A stretch of DNA of 38,082 nucleotides from Kangiellaceae bacterium (GTDB lineage Bacteria; Pseudomonadota; Gammaproteobacteria; Enterobacterales; Kangiellaceae): contig JADGFG010000016.1 in NCBI GenBank assembly GCA_016743995.1, positions 1 through 38,082 on the forward strand. The letters are read 5' to 3'. Position 1 is the first letter of the stretch, and each line of letters opens with the position of its first letter. Made by a program: the position numbers and the translations under genes. Positions 16,487 through 25,198 of this stretch are shown here, piece by piece. The notes below the pieces were generated by a model, which ran no database searches, was not told the origin of the DNA, and worked only from the letters and a program-made list of their open reading frames with translations.

Positions 16487-17669
16487 ATCTCCGGGTAAAA
16501 TTAGAAGTCCACATATCATTGACAAAATGAAAGCGTTAAAAGTTAGTGAGGTCTATGTGGACTTTGACTTAAGTGACTTCAATGAAAATGTTGTTGATAC
16601 CTTATCTAAGAGTGAGTTAAGAAGTCAGGGGAATGAATCAGGTATCATTTCACCTATAAAACAAAAAGAAGACATATTATCTGCCGAATGTCCGTCGCAG
16701 ATGACAAGTATTCAAACATCAATGAATGAGGAGCTAAATTTTGCAGTCGATATTATAGCTGAAACAAAGAAAGCCCAGAGTCAGTTATACGAAAATGTTT
16801 TACAGGGAAAAACTATAAACCTGAAAGCGTTAAAAAAGTCAACTAATGCGATTGTTGCGTCTATTTTTCGTAATCCAGAAGCATTACTTTTAATGAGCCA
16901 GCTAAGTAATGTAAATGATTACCTTGTAGAGCATGCAATAAATAGCTGTATATTAATGAGTGCTTTTTCTACCTGGTTAGAGCTTGATGAAGCGCTTATT
17001 TTTGACATTGCTATTGGAGCATTTATGCATGATATCGGTAAAATCAGTATCCCGAAAAGCATTCTGAATAAACCTGAAAAATTAACGCCAGATGAATTTG
17101 AAGTAATGAAAAAGCATGTTATTTATTCAAAACAGATATTAGAAAAAATTCCCGGAATTAGTCCTGTTTCTGTTAATGTTGCAGCTGTACACCATAAAAG
17201 GCTGGATGATTCTGGTTACCCTCAAAAACTGATTGATGAGAAACTGAGCCCCTGGGGATGTATGATTGGTATAGTCGATACCTATGATGCAATGACAGCT
17301 GACAGGTTTTTCCAGCCTGCCTGTACTTCACAGGAGTCGTTTGAAGTGATGAAAGGTAATACTCAGCAGTTTGATGAGGAAATATTACAGCAGTTTATTA
17401 ATTGTATTGGTCTTTATCCCGTAGGTTCACTGGTAGAGCTGGAGTCTGACAGGCTGGCTATGGTTTACCAGCCAAATAGAGCAGAGCCAGAACGGCCCAC
17501 AATAGTCAGTTTTTACGATACAATGAGTCGTCACGCCATTTCACCAGAAATTATTGATCTTTCTTTTGCTGCTAATGATTCAATCAAACAGGGAGTACGA
17601 GCAAAAAACTACAATGTCCGTCGAGATTTCACTTTGTTAAAAAGAATTGCTCAGGCTTCTTGTCTGTAG
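16452..17669 (+). CDS. HD-GYP domain protein, cyclic-di-GMP phosphodiesterase-like (frameshifted at 5' end)
   Basis: Response protein with a partial N-terminal DUF3391 region and a C-terminal HD-GYP phosphodiesterase domain that would hydrolyse cyclic-di-GMP. Metal-site residues are present: EHAINSC, GAFMHDIGKISIP (HD), KKHVIYSK, VHHKRLDDSGYP (HH and GYP) and VDTYDAMTADR. GTG 16452 is only the first usable start of this frame and cuts off the conserved beginning; the real start is ATG 16394 in another frame, joined across an A9 run. A one-base insertion, transcript slippage on the A-run or a sequencing error would all explain this. If functional, it affects motility/biofilm switching. It stands alone. 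Confidence 0.85.
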   Translation: MLLTGQKKIRIKSPGKIRSPHIIDKMKALKVSEVYVDFDLSDFNENVVDTLSKSELRSQGNESGIISPIKQKEDILSAECPSQMTSIQTSMNEELNFAVDIIAETKKAQSQLYENVLQGKTINLKALKKSTNAIVASIFRNPEALLLMSQLSNVNDYLVEHAINSCILMSAFSTWLELDEALIFDIAIGAFMHDIGKISIPKSILNKPEKLTPDEFEVMKKHVIYSKQILEKIPGISPVSVNVAAVHHKRLDDSGYPQKLIDEKLSPWGCMIGIVDTYDAMTADRFFQPACTSQESFEVMKGNTQQFDEEILQQFINCIGLYPVGSLVELESDRLAMVYQPNRAEPERPTIVSFYDTMSRHAISPEIIDLSFAANDSIKQGVRAKNYNVRRDFTLLKRIAQASCL

Positions 17670-17997
17670 TTTTGCTACATTGCCCGGGTTAGTGGTGCGC
17701 TAGCTTAGTAAAAACAGGGTAGGCGCAAAACCTCTACTGTTTTTTTAGAAAAAGCGAAAATTCGCTTCCAGATCTGCTTTCTTGCGTTATTCTGGCCTGT
17801 ATTTATCTGTTACTTTATCCCCACTCAGTTCGTAACTTATTGTTTTTAAACCTTTTTGTTTAACTCTGTATCTTATTTTTGTGATGTGTGTCTCGATTTG
17901 AGATGCGGTTTGTTAAGAAATCGTAACTCAACCGATAACCATAGGTGTACATATTTTAATCAACTTATTTCATCACATTATTTACGGTAATATTAAT
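17670..17997. promoter_or_regulatory. intergenic region before secreted-protein gene
   Basis: About 330 bases holding the terminator-like structure at 17709-17746, a small hairpin gcgaa/ttcgc near 17754-17765, and AT-rich sequence leading into the next gene. I see no confident promoter and no further gene. Confidence 0.35.
17709..17746 (+). terminator. terminator-like hairpin after the HD-GYP gene
   Basis: The arms aaaacag..tag and cta.ctgtttt pair, with two unpaired G on one side and a loop rich in A and C, and are followed by a run of seven T. It lies 40 bases after the HD-GYP stop. The stem is interrupted, so strength is moderate; the flanking A-run would also let it work on the other strand. 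Confidence 0.5.
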
Positions 17998-18939
17998 ATG
18001 CTATATACAAACAGACTGAACGTTAAATCTAAACCTGCTTTTCATAAGGCGATTACCTTGCCATTATTTTTAGCTTTTGCTGTTTGTGGAGAGGTTGCAG
18101 CAGTGACTTCGCTAGAGCTACAACAACAAATTGATGTTGTTGAAGCAGAGCTTTTGACGGAAACTAAATCGTCCAGAATCAAACGACTCAGTGATAAACT
18201 AGCTCGGTTAGAAAGGCGTCTTGTTAAGGTAGTAGCAACTGAGTCGACCGCTGTCGTTAATCAGCCTGTTGGTGCCCTGGTAGATATCAACAATATTGAT
18301 AATCAGGTTTTAGAATTTTCTGAATTTGGTAGCTTAACGGGAATAACCCTTCAAGCCGTCGATACGGATACATCAGATAGCATCAATTATTGGTTAACTG
18401 ATGATGCTGAGGGACGTTTTACGATAGATATGGTTAGTGGGGTAATAACCGTTGCAAATGGCACATTACTGGACGCCAGTTATAATTCGGCTCACTCGGT
18501 TACAGCAACGGCGCAGAGCAGTGATGGAACCTCTTCAACAGCATCTTTTGAAATAATTGTTGAAAGTAAGCCTGTTGTTGAAGACGATATCATTGTTGAA
18601 GAAGATATCATTGTTGAAGAAGATATCGTTGTTGACGAAGAGAGCACTGGTTGTAGCGTAGCTGCTAATCAGGAAACTTCCAGTGAATATACGCTTTCAT
18701 GGGATTTCGACTCTTCAATCGATTTAACCGGTTATAAAGTCTATTATTCTACGACAGAAGAACTGACTAAAGAAACGGCAATGGGTGAGTTTACTCAAGC
18801 TGGCAATGCTAATTCAATTAAATTTGTGCCTGCGGCTCATAATTTGAAAACGTGTACTAAAGTTTATCTTGCTATCGCGGCTGTTGGTGACAGGCCTGAA
18901 TCGGCACTATCTGACACACTTGAAATTTTAATTGACTAA
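17998..18939 (+). CDS. secreted protein with coiled coil, cadherin-like and Fn3-like domains
   Basis: Not a named family. The 313-residue protein begins with a long signal peptide (basic start, hydrophobic LPLFLAFAVCG, cleavage probably after AVA near residue 38). Next is a charged helix (residues 40-80: LQQQIDVVEAEL through LARLERRLVKV), likely a coiled coil. Residues 95-190 resemble a cadherin-like repeat of bacterial adhesins (YWLTDDAEGRFTIDMVSGVI, then TVANGTLLD). An acidic repeat VEEDII (three 6-residue units) links to a C-terminal Fn3-like domain with SWDFDSSIDLTGYKVYYSTT and two cysteines near residues 219 and 288 that might form a disulphide. It could be a surface or periplasmic binding protein; a type II secretion substrate is conceivable. 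Function unknown. Confidence 0.75.
   Translation: MLYTNRLNVKSKPAFHKAITLPLFLAFAVCGEVAAVTSLELQQQIDVVEAELLTETKSSRIKRLSDKLARLERRLVKVVATESTAVVNQPVGALVDINNIDNQVLEFSEFGSLTGITLQAVDTDTSDSINYWLTDDAEGRFTIDMVSGVITVANGTLLDASYNSAHSVTATAQSSDGTSSTASFEIIVESKPVVEDDIIVEEDIIVEEDIVVDEESTGCSVAANQETSSEYTLSWDFDSSIDLTGYKVYYSTTEELTKETAMGEFTQAGNANSIKFVPAAHNLKTCTKVYLAIAAVGDRPESALSDTLEILID
18577..18630. repeat. three 18-base tandem repeats in the secreted-protein gene
   Basis: Three near-identical 18-base units of the form gttgaagaagatatcatt start at 18577, 18595 and 18613 and encode the acidic linker VEDDII, VEEDII, VEEDIV. Being a multiple of three, copy-number change keeps the frame and only lengthens or shortens the linker. 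Confidence 0.85.
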
Positions 18940-18954
18940 CATTTCCTGGTATTA

Positions 18955-18988
18955 AAAAAAACGAAGGCCATAATAGCCTTCGTTTTTT
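18955..18988. terminator. bidirectional intrinsic terminator
   Basis: Perfect stem acgaaggc/gccttcgt (18961-18968, 18976-18983) with a 7-base loop, flanked by an A-run on the left and a T-run on the right. It serves the secreted-protein gene (plus) and the converging channel-like gene (minus). Confidence 0.92.
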
Positions 18989-19012
18989 GTTGTTACATAC
19001 AATCAGGTGGGG

Positions 19013-19951
19013 TTAACGAGTCATTTTTTTTACAAAAACAACCACAAATAATGCCAATGTAAAGCTTCCCATAAAAGCTTCCAGAGCGGCTAGCGCACGA
19101 GTGAAACCAAGAGGAACCAGGTCGCCATAACCCAGCGTGGTAAATGTAACGACACTAAAGTAAAGCGCACTGAAAAATATTTTTATATTTTCCCAGGCAC
19201 TTAACTGGCTATCAAATGAGAGTGACTCTCCCATAAAAGATAAGCCAGCAAAAAAATATAAAGTGGCGAATAATGTAATAATAAAAAGTGAGAATATAAT
19301 GACTTTTAGCGGTCTTTCTCCATACCCGCAGAAGATATCAACGAGTTTAGAGATGATTCGCTTGTGGGAAAATTTTGGTAATTGCTTGCGTCTCATCGTC
19401 ATTTCTTTCTGAAAAAAACGGCCAGCAAATTCAAATAACCCCTGTTTTTCTGAGGTTTGTCTCAGGTTTCGGTAAATTTCTTCAGCCTGTTGATAGAGAT
19501 CTATCTGTACATTTCTGTTTGTCGAAACTCTGGCCTGTTCTTCCTGGCTAATCGTCGTCCCCCAGTTAGCATGCTCTATTTTTGCACCTTTTAATTTAAT
19601 ACCCAGTAAGTTGCAGTTTTCGAAATTGACATAATGCAAGTTGGCATTGGTAAAGTTCGTTTTCATTAAAGAACTGCCGGAAAGATCCAGCATAAATAGA
19701 TGAGAATTCTCAAGGTTGGCGTGATATAAATCTGAGTTTGTGAGTTTATAGCCTTGTTTTGAATTCTTATTCACCAGGTTAATCTCCGCCAGATCTGCTC
19801 GAACCAGGCAGAACTCCTTCATAGGTTGCTGAGTTTTAGCTCTATGTTCGAGCTGTTGTTTAATATTATTGATTGGCGAGCGGGCGGGGGATTTCCAGCA
19901 GGTGTCAGAAATTTCAGTTGGGGAAGTTGGGGGCTGCTCTATTGGTGTCAT
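19013..19951 (-). CDS. pentapeptide-repeat potassium channel-like protein
   Basis: A fusion of an N-terminal soluble pentapeptide-repeat domain and a C-terminal two-helix ion channel. Residues about 48-130 show the A(D/N)LxX pattern (VRADLAEINL, NSDLYHANLENSHLFMLDLS, NFTNANLHYVNFENCNL), which folds as a right-handed beta-helix. A charged helical linker (about 135-205) leads to a membrane helix near 214-238. The pore loop FTTLGYGDLVP (T271-D277) carries the GYG selectivity filter and is followed by a last helix (285-305). The filter predicts potassium selectivity. The pentapeptide domain probably acts as a cytoplasmic gate or interaction platform (inference). Stand-alone minus-strand gene between hslO and the terminator at 18955-18988. 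Confidence 0.85.
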   Translation of the reverse strand: MTPIEQPPTSPTEISDTCWKSPARSPINNIKQQLEHRAKTQQPMKEFCLVRADLAEINLVNKNSKQGYKLTNSDLYHANLENSHLFMLDLSGSSLMKTNFTNANLHYVNFENCNLLGIKLKGAKIEHANWGTTISQEEQARVSTNRNVQIDLYQQAEEIYRNLRQTSEKQGLFEFAGRFFQKEMTMRRKQLPKFSHKRIISKLVDIFCGYGERPLKVIIFSLFIITLFATLYFFAGLSFMGESLSFDSQLSAWENIKIFFSALYFSVVTFTTLGYGDLVPLGFTRALAALEAFMGSFTLALFVVVFVKKMTR

Positions 19952-20014
19952 ACCGCTACTCTTTAATAGTTAAAGAATAGCAGAATATGATGGTGGCTAC
20001 CTGTTCTCCGGCTA

Positions 20015-20869
20015 TTAGTGCCGGGTATTATTTCCAGTAACGCTTTTATGCGTTTTTATGTCTAATTTACTAAAATTAAAATGGTCCAGGCAGAACTCGC
20101 AAGTTACAGAGAGGTGACCCTCATTGTTAATAATATCGTCTACTTCCTGCTCAGGTAGTAAATTGATAGAGTTAAGCATTTTTTGTTTGTTGCAACCACA
20201 GTTGAAAGTAACCGTTTCGCAAGAGAGCAGCTGCATATCTTCATTATGAAAAAGGCGATGAAGCAAGGTTTCTGTATCGTGATTCAGGCACTCTTCTGTA
20301 TTTAATGTTGAAGTCAAATGGGATAAATGTTCGAAAGCATTCTGGTCAAATGCATCGGGTAATGCCTGTAGTAAAACGCCGCAAACCTGATGCTCATTAT
20401 TAAATAACCAGATTCTGGTTTCTAATTGCTCTGATTGATGAAAATATTGCTCAATACAATCAGAAAGTTTTTCTCCTTCAACCGGTACAATACCCTGATA
20501 ACGTTTTCCTTGTGTCGGTTCAATTGTGATTGAAAGCTGGCCGCCTTTTACCAGTTCTTTAAAACTGAATTGTGAGAAGTCACAACTTTCATCATAACGC
20601 GCAAGCCCACGAAATTTCAGGTCATGAGTTGTTTGAACAACAAGCATTTTAAGGTGACCTGGAGATTGTAACTGAATAGATATTTTACCTTCAAACTTAA
20701 GAGTCGTTGCTAACAAAACATTAATTGCAGCGACTTGCTGTAAAAGTGAAGCAATTACTGGCGGGTACTGATGGCCATTTAAAAGACGGTTACTGGTGTC
20801 AGACAGTTTAACCAGTTCGCCTCTTACACTGCTTGTATCAAAAAGAAATCGGTGAATATTGTCAGACAT
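20015..20869 (-). CDS. hslO: Hsp33 redox-regulated chaperonin
   Basis: Cytoplasmic holdase chaperone activated by oxidation plus unfolding. The N-terminal domain matches the family (HRFLFDTSSVRGELVKL, then the buried QHPPxxV-like stretch around residues 28-60), and the C-terminal redox switch has FNCGCNKQKM and TCEFCLDHF, the CxC and CxxC zinc cysteines. The ATG at 20869 is preferred because SDNIHRFLF is the usual start; an open TTG 36 bases upstream has no ribosome binding site. The resulting 284 residues are close to the 290 typical of the family. It lies downstream of fusA2 and hslR on the same strand, with a terminator between it and fusA2, so it probably has its own promoter. Confidence 0.96.
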   Translation of the reverse strand: MSDNIHRFLFDTSSVRGELVKLSDTSNRLLNGHQYPPVIASLLQQVAAINVLLATTLKFEGKISIQLQSPGHLKMLVVQTTHDLKFRGLARYDESCDFSQFSFKELVKGGQLSITIEPTQGKRYQGIVPVEGEKLSDCIEQYFHQSEQLETRIWLFNNEHQVCGVLLQALPDAFDQNAFEHLSHLTSTLNTEECLNHDTETLLHRLFHNEDMQLLSCETVTFNCGCNKQKMLNSINLLPEQEVDDIINNEGHLSVTCEFCLDHFNFSKLDIKTHKSVTGNNTRH

Positions 20870-20930
20870 AAGTAGACTCTTGGTAGCCGAAAATTCAGGA
20901 GACAACTGAGCTTTGAATTAAAATAATTAA

Positions 20931-20970
20931 GATAAAAAATAACCCCGATCACCTGAGTCATCGGGGTTAT
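20931..20970 (-). terminator. intrinsic terminator of fusA2
   Basis: A perfect 11-base stem (ataaccccgat at 20939-20949, atcggggttat at 20960-20970) with a 10-base loop. On the minus strand it is followed by a run of T and lies 19 bases after the fusA2 stop, in front of hslO. Confidence 0.93.
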
Positions 20971-20988
20971 GATAGAGCAGAATAAACT

Positions 20989-23082
20989 TTATTTCTTGGC
21001 AGCGTTTCGCGCTTTAACTTCTTCAATGACCGTTTCAGCAACGCTGTTAGGACAAGGCAGGTAATGAGCGAATTCCATAGAGAACTGGCCACGACCAGAA
21101 GTCATTGTACGTAATGAGCCGATATAACCAAACATTTCTGATAATGGGACGTCAGCTTTAATTCGAACACCCGAAACACCAGCTTGTTGGTCTTTAATCA
21201 TACCTCGACGACGGTTCAAATCACCAATGACATCACCCACGTGATCTTCTGGGGTAAATACGTCAACGTTCATGATAGGCTCAATCAGCTGAGGACCCGC
21301 TTTTGGAATTGATTGTCGGAAAGCACCTTTTGCAGCAATTTCAAAAGCAACAGCTGATGAGTCAACCGCATGGAAACCACCATCGAACAGTTCGATTTCT
21401 ACGTCAAGTACAGGGAAGCCAGCCAGAACGCCTTCGGTCATCATGACTTTAAAGCCTTTTTCAACTGCAGGCCAGAATTCTCTTGGCACGTTTCCACCAA
21501 CTACTTTAGACGTAAACTGAAAGCCAGTACCAGGCTCGCCAGGTTTGATTCGATAATCAATTTTACCAAACTGACCAGAGCCACCTGATTGTTTTTTATG
21601 GGTGTAACTATCTTCGATTTCTTTGGTGATGGTTTCACGATAAGCAACTTGTGGTTGACCTACTTCAAGTTCAACACCATAAGTACGTTTTAAAATATCA
21701 ACTTTGATGTCCAGGTGAAGCTCACCCATTCCTTTGAGGATAGTGTCGCCAGTTTCCTGATCAGACTCAACCTGGAATGAAGGATCTTCTGCAACCATTT
21801 TACCAATAGCGATCCCCATTTTTTCAGATCCACCTTTATCTTTAGGCGTAACTGCAATAGAGATAACTGGCTCAGGAAATACCATAGGCTCAAGTGTGCC
21901 GGGGTTGTTCGGATCACATAGTGTATGGCCAGTTTGGACGTTTTTCATACCAACAACAGCGATAATGTCGCCCGCTTCAGCTGAATCAATTTCGTTACGG
22001 TCATCAGCATGCATTTCTACCATACGGCCGATACGTTCAGTTTTTCCAGTGAATGTATTTAATACCGTCATACCTTTAGTGATTCTGCCTGAATAAACAC
22101 GGACAAAGGTTAAAGCGCCGAAGCGATCGTCCATAATTTTAAAAGCAAGGGCTCGTAAAGGTTTATCGACATCAACAATTGCGTATTCGCCAGTTTCGTT
22201 ACCTTCTTCGTCAGTTTCGGCTTGAGGCTTTACTTCAGTTGGGTTTGGTAAATAATCGACAACAGCATCCAGAATTAGTTGAACACCTTTATTTTTAAAG
22301 GCAGAACCGCAGTATGTTGGGAAGAAATCGAGTTTATTCGTGCCTTCGCGAATACAGCGCTTAATGTCTTCCATTGATGGTTCTTCACCTTCAAGGTATT
22401 TTTCCATCAGGTCATCGTCTTGCTCAACGGCTGTTTCGATCAATTTTTCACGATATTCTTCAACTTGCTCAACCATATCCGCTGGTACATCACGTAACTC
22501 GAAGTTTTCAGGTAATCCAGAATCATCCCAGACCCATGCTTTACGAGTTAGCAGGTCAACCACACCTACAAAGTCATCTTCGGTCCCAATAGGTAATGTC
22601 ATCACTAATGGGTTAGCACCCAGAACATCTTCCACCTGACCAACAACGCGTAAGAAGTCTGCGCCCATACGGTCTAATTTGTTAACAAAGATAATTCGAG
22701 CAACTTCAGATTCATTGGCATAGCGCCAGTTGGTTTCAGATTGTGGCTCAACACCACCAGAACCACAGAATACACCGACACCACCATCAAGAACTTTAAG
22801 CGAGCGATAAACTTCAACAGTAAAGTCAACGTGTCCAGGCGTATCGATAATATTCATTCGATGATCTTTCCAGAAACAGGTCGTAGCAGCTGACTGAATT
22901 GTAATTCCACGCTCCTGCTCCTGGTCCATGAAATCGGTGGTTGCAGCACCATCATGCACTTCACCGGTTTTATGGATTTTGCCCGTAAGCTTTAAAATTC
23001 GCTCTGTAGTCGTTGTTTTACCAGCGTCAACATGAGCAAAAATACCAATATTTCTGTATTTAGTTAAATCTGCCATTGCCAT
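20989..23082 (-). CDS. fusA2: elongation factor G paralogue (EF-G2 type)
   Basis: Translational GTPase of 697 residues with all EF-G domains. GTPase motifs are [12 protein letters not shown] (P-loop), [14 protein letters not shown] and [11 protein letters not shown]. Domain IV includes [10 protein letters not shown] and domain [21 protein letters not shown]. Wording such as [20 protein letters not shown] and [20 protein letters not shown] is typical of the second EF-G of gammaproteobacteria (FusA2/EF-G1B) rather than the str-operon copy, and no rpsL, rpsG or tuf lies alongside. Two ATGs six bases apart are possible starts. The paralogue is thought to act in translocation or ribosome recycling under special conditions. 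It lies between hslR and hslO. Confidence 0.95.
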   Translation of the reverse strand: MAMADLTKYRNIGIFAHVDAGKTTTTERILKLTGKIHKTGEVHDGAATTDFMDQEQERGITIQSAATTCFWKDHRMNIIDTPGHVDFTVEVYRSLKVLDGGVGVFCGSGGVEPQSETNWRYANESEVARIIFVNKLDRMGADFLRVVGQVEDVLGANPLVMTLPIGTEDDFVGVVDLLTRKAWVWDDSGLPENFELRDVPADMVEQVEEYREKLIETAVEQDDDLMEKYLEGEEPSMEDIKRCIREGTNKLDFFPTYCGSAFKNKGVQLILDAVVDYLPNPTEVKPQAETDEEGNETGEYAIVDVDKPLRALAFKIMDDRFGALTFVRVYSGRITKGMTVLNTFTGKTERIGRMVEMHADDRNEIDSAEAGDIIAVVGMKNVQTGHTLCDPNNPGTLEPMVFPEPVISIAVTPKDKGGSEKMGIAIGKMVAEDPSFQVESDQETGDTILKGMGELHLDIKVDILKRTYGVELEVGQPQVAYRETITKEIEDSYTHKKQSGGSGQFGKIDYRIKPGEPGTGFQFTSKVVGGNVPREFWPAVEKGFKVMMTEGVLAGFPVLDVEIELFDGGFHAVDSSAVAFEIAAKGAFRQSIPKAGPQLIEPIMNVDVFTPEDHVGDVIGDLNRRRGMIKDQQAGVSGVRIKADVPLSEMFGYIGSLRTMTSGRGQFSMEFAHYLPCPNSVAETVIEEVKARNAAKK

Positions 23083-23172
23083 ACTCTATTAAGTTAAGAT
23101 TTATTAAGTGATTAAATCGATTATGTTTAAATTCAAAAAAGATGAATCTGGGTCGCTATGCGAAAGGCGCGC

Positions 23173-23178
23173 ATTATA
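23173..23178 (-). promoter_or_regulatory. candidate -10 for fusA2
   Basis: TATAAT on the minus strand, about 90 bases upstream of the fusA2 start and about 180 bases after the hslR stop. No matching -35 hexamer is seen at 16-18 bases, so this is a weak call. Confidence 0.3.
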
Positions 23179-23356
23179 CACTAGATAGTTGCTGTGGGCT
23201 ATTTTGTTCTTGAATAAAAATTAGGCAAGATTCTGTTAAATATCAAATTTGTGAATTAAACCAGTCATAAAAATGAACTAGACCAGTTTTATTAAGCCAT
23301 GTGCTAAGTAAACACTTACACTGTATGTTGTATAATTTATTGTTCAAGCTTGGGTG

Positions 23357-23758
23357 TTATTCGTTCTCAGGTTTATAATCATGGATATTTTTAAAACGAT
23401 GAATCAGACGTCGCTGTTTTTTATCAGGGCGTCCTGTTGTTGCGGGAGCAGATAATTTTCTCATTGTTGTTATTTCTTCGCGTTTGGCCTGGCTTTCTTC
23501 GGTTTCCCTGTAAAGGGTTTGAGCTATTTTTGCAGGTCCTCTTTTGTCAGATAAATCGATTACCTGAATTGTTTTCTCATCAAATCCCTGGCGAACCTTA
23601 AGCGTATCTCCTGGATGGACTATTTTGCCGGGTTTTGGTTTGTTTCCTTCGTAATGGACTTTTCCGCCTTCAATTGCCGCTTTTGCCAGTGCCCTGGTTT
23701 TAAAAAACCGACATGCCCATAGCCACTTATCTAGCCGAATTTTACTTTCTTGTGACAT
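23357..23758 (-). CDS. hslR: Hsp15 ribosome-associated heat shock protein
   Basis: Small S4-domain RNA-binding protein that recognises free 50S subunits carrying peptidyl-tRNA and helps recycle them after failed translation. The S4 domain fills residues 7-60 (IRLDKWLWACRFFKTRALAK, then GGKVHYEGNKPKPGKIVHPG). The tail is basic (RKLSAPATTGRPDKKQRRLI), as in E. coli Hsp15, and the length of 133 matches. The ATG is preceded by GGCGGAAAT. It begins the hslR-fusA2-hslO series; E. coli has hslR directly next to hslO near yrfG and nudE, and the same group is found here around the gsp operon. Confidence 0.95.
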   Translation of the reverse strand: MSQESKIRLDKWLWACRFFKTRALAKAAIEGGKVHYEGNKPKPGKIVHPGDTLKVRQGFDEKTIQVIDLSDKRGPAKIAQTLYRETEESQAKREEITTMRKLSAPATTGRPDKKQRRLIHRFKNIHDYKPENE

Positions 23759-24070
23759 ATTTCCGCCATTTCCGGTATTAATTTACAATAGATATCATAA
23801 TTTTGTTATTCTTTGACCCCGTTTCGGATTCTCAGGCGTTTATATCGCATGAGATTGATAACAAAGAAAAAAGACCGTAAGTTTTATTATTTTGAATAAA
23901 TTTGCGAGTCTAACCGATAAACTAGCAGTTTCCGAGTGATTCTCGCAAGATAAATCCATTAGACTAGCTATTATTATAGTTGAGCCAGATTAGTTTTTTA
24001 TGGCTTGATTTATTTGCGGTTACTGTCGTGATATAAACTTATCTCTTTGCGAGATTGTTTTTGGGTTTAA

Positions 24071-24126
24071 TGATTTGAATTTAATGATTTGAACTCGGTG
24101 ATTTGAATTCCATGACTTGCAGGCGC
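24071..24126 (+). repeat. 14-base iterons upstream of the gsp promoter
   Basis: TGATTTGAA occurs at 24071, 24085 and 24099, exactly 14 bases apart, and a decayed copy (TGACTTGCA) follows in register at 24113. The array ends about 15 bases before the -35 of the gspC promoter, a usual place for activator binding. Confidence 0.7.
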
Positions 24127-24140
24127 AATACATTACAAAT

Positions 24141-24168
24141 TTGCGATGTGGGTTTCACTTTATATAAT
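24141..24168 (+). promoter_or_regulatory. candidate sigma70-type promoter of the gsp operon
   Basis: TTGCGA (24141-24146, four of six consensus bases) and a perfect TATAAT (24163-24168) are separated by 16 bases. Transcription would start near 24175, leaving a leader of about 90 bases before gspC. This is the best promoter match in the intergenic region. Confidence 0.6.
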
Positions 24169-24264
24169 GATAGGTAAAAGTAGTATTTATTGGCTTTACT
24201 ATTGTTGCTATCAATTATTTTATAAACATTGTTGTTCAAAAATTCTGGATAACAAATAGCTAAG

Positions 24265-25188
24265 ATGGAAGGTATGAGTTTTTCGAATTTAAAATCCGGT
24301 GAATGGTTTAAAGAGTATTCAAACTGGTTACCTTTGCTTCAATGGGCAACCTGGGGGCTAGTTGTATTTTTGTTTGCCAGGGTTTTCTGGATTTGGGTGT
24401 TATATTTTACCACACCATCCGAGATTGCTCCTGTTAATATCGGCTCTGGTGCTATGGTGAAAAAGTCGAATAAAATTGATACCAGCAAGTTGCGTGGTAT
24501 GAACCTGTTTGGCGCGATTAATAAAGAGCCAGTGAAAAAAGTTGAGCAGCAGAATGTTGTTGATACCAAATTGAATCTCAAATTACGGGGTATCTTTGCA
24601 GCAGATACCCCAGCCAAGGCAAACGCGATTATTGAAGATGGTCGCGGTAAACAGGCGGTTTATTTTATTGATGAAAAATTAAAAGTGAGTGGGCGTGTAT
24701 TTCTCAGAGAGGTTTATGTTGATAAGATTATTCTGGAAACCAATGGTACAAAAGAAGCTTTACGTCTGGTTAAGGAAAAATCGCCAATCGTTATTCGTAA
24801 GAGCCCAGATAAACCTCCTGGGGCTCGCACCGATAAACGCACTGAAGACAAGCGTAATGACAAGTTGCTGACTCGCAAACTAAATGATTATCGAAATAAG
24901 TTAAGAAGTGATCCCAGAAGCGTCGCCGATGTGATCAGTGGTAGACCTCATTTTATTAATGGAGAGTTGCAGGGGTTCAGAATACAGCCGGGTCGAGATA
25001 AACGATTATTTAATGAATTAGGTTTAAGGCGTGGTGATATTGTTAAATCAATTAATGGTATTGAATTAACCAATATGCAGGAGGCAATGACATTAATGCG
25101 TGATGCACAGTCATTGCAGGAATTAAATGTACAAATTCAGCGTGGTAACGATTCGTTGAGTTTATTATTGAATTTAAATGAAAAGTAG
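24265..25188 (+). CDS. gspC: type II secretion inner-membrane protein GspC
   Basis: Links the inner-membrane platform to the GspD secretin. One membrane helix (about residues 28-50: WGLVVFLFARVFWIWVLYF) follows a short cytoplasmic part. The homology region that touches the GspD N0 domain follows (NLFGAINKE to LRLVKEKSPIVI, about residues 78-175), including LRGIFAADTPAKANAIIEDG. A C-terminal PDZ domain ends the 307-residue protein (QGFRIQPGRDKRLFNELGLR, then RGDIVKSINGIELTNMQEAM). Two ATGs, nine bases apart, could start it; neither has an ideal ribosome binding site. It is the first gene of the gspC-N operon and sits behind the promoter and iterons. Confidence 0.95.
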   Translation: MEGMSFSNLKSGEWFKEYSNWLPLLQWATWGLVVFLFARVFWIWVLYFTTPSEIAPVNIGSGAMVKKSNKIDTSKLRGMNLFGAINKEPVKKVEQQNVVDTKLNLKLRGIFAADTPAKANAIIEDGRGKQAVYFIDEKLKVSGRVFLREVYVDKIILETNGTKEALRLVKEKSPIVIRKSPDKPPGARTDKRTEDKRNDKLLTRKLNDYRNKLRSDPRSVADVISGRPHFINGELQGFRIQPGRDKRLFNELGLRRGDIVKSINGIELTNMQEAMTLMRDAQSLQELNVQIQRGNDSLSLLLNLNEK

Positions 25189-25198
25189 GACTTAAATA

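Larger units (their letters stand above)
23759..24264. promoter_or_regulatory. divergent intergenic region, hslR/gspC
   Basis: About 500 AT-rich bases. The right half holds the 14-base-period repeats (24071-24126) and the gsp promoter (24141-24168). The left half should hold the hslR promoter on the minus strand, for which I see no clear match. Only tiny, unconvincing reading frames are present. Confidence 0.5.

Noticed and set aside
20870-20905. TTG start upstream for hslO
   Set aside because: No ribosome binding site, and homology begins at the ATG at 20869.
21370-22639. Several plus-strand reading frames opposite fusA2
   Set aside because: Antisense shadows of a well-conserved GTPase gene, without family features or ribosome binding sites.
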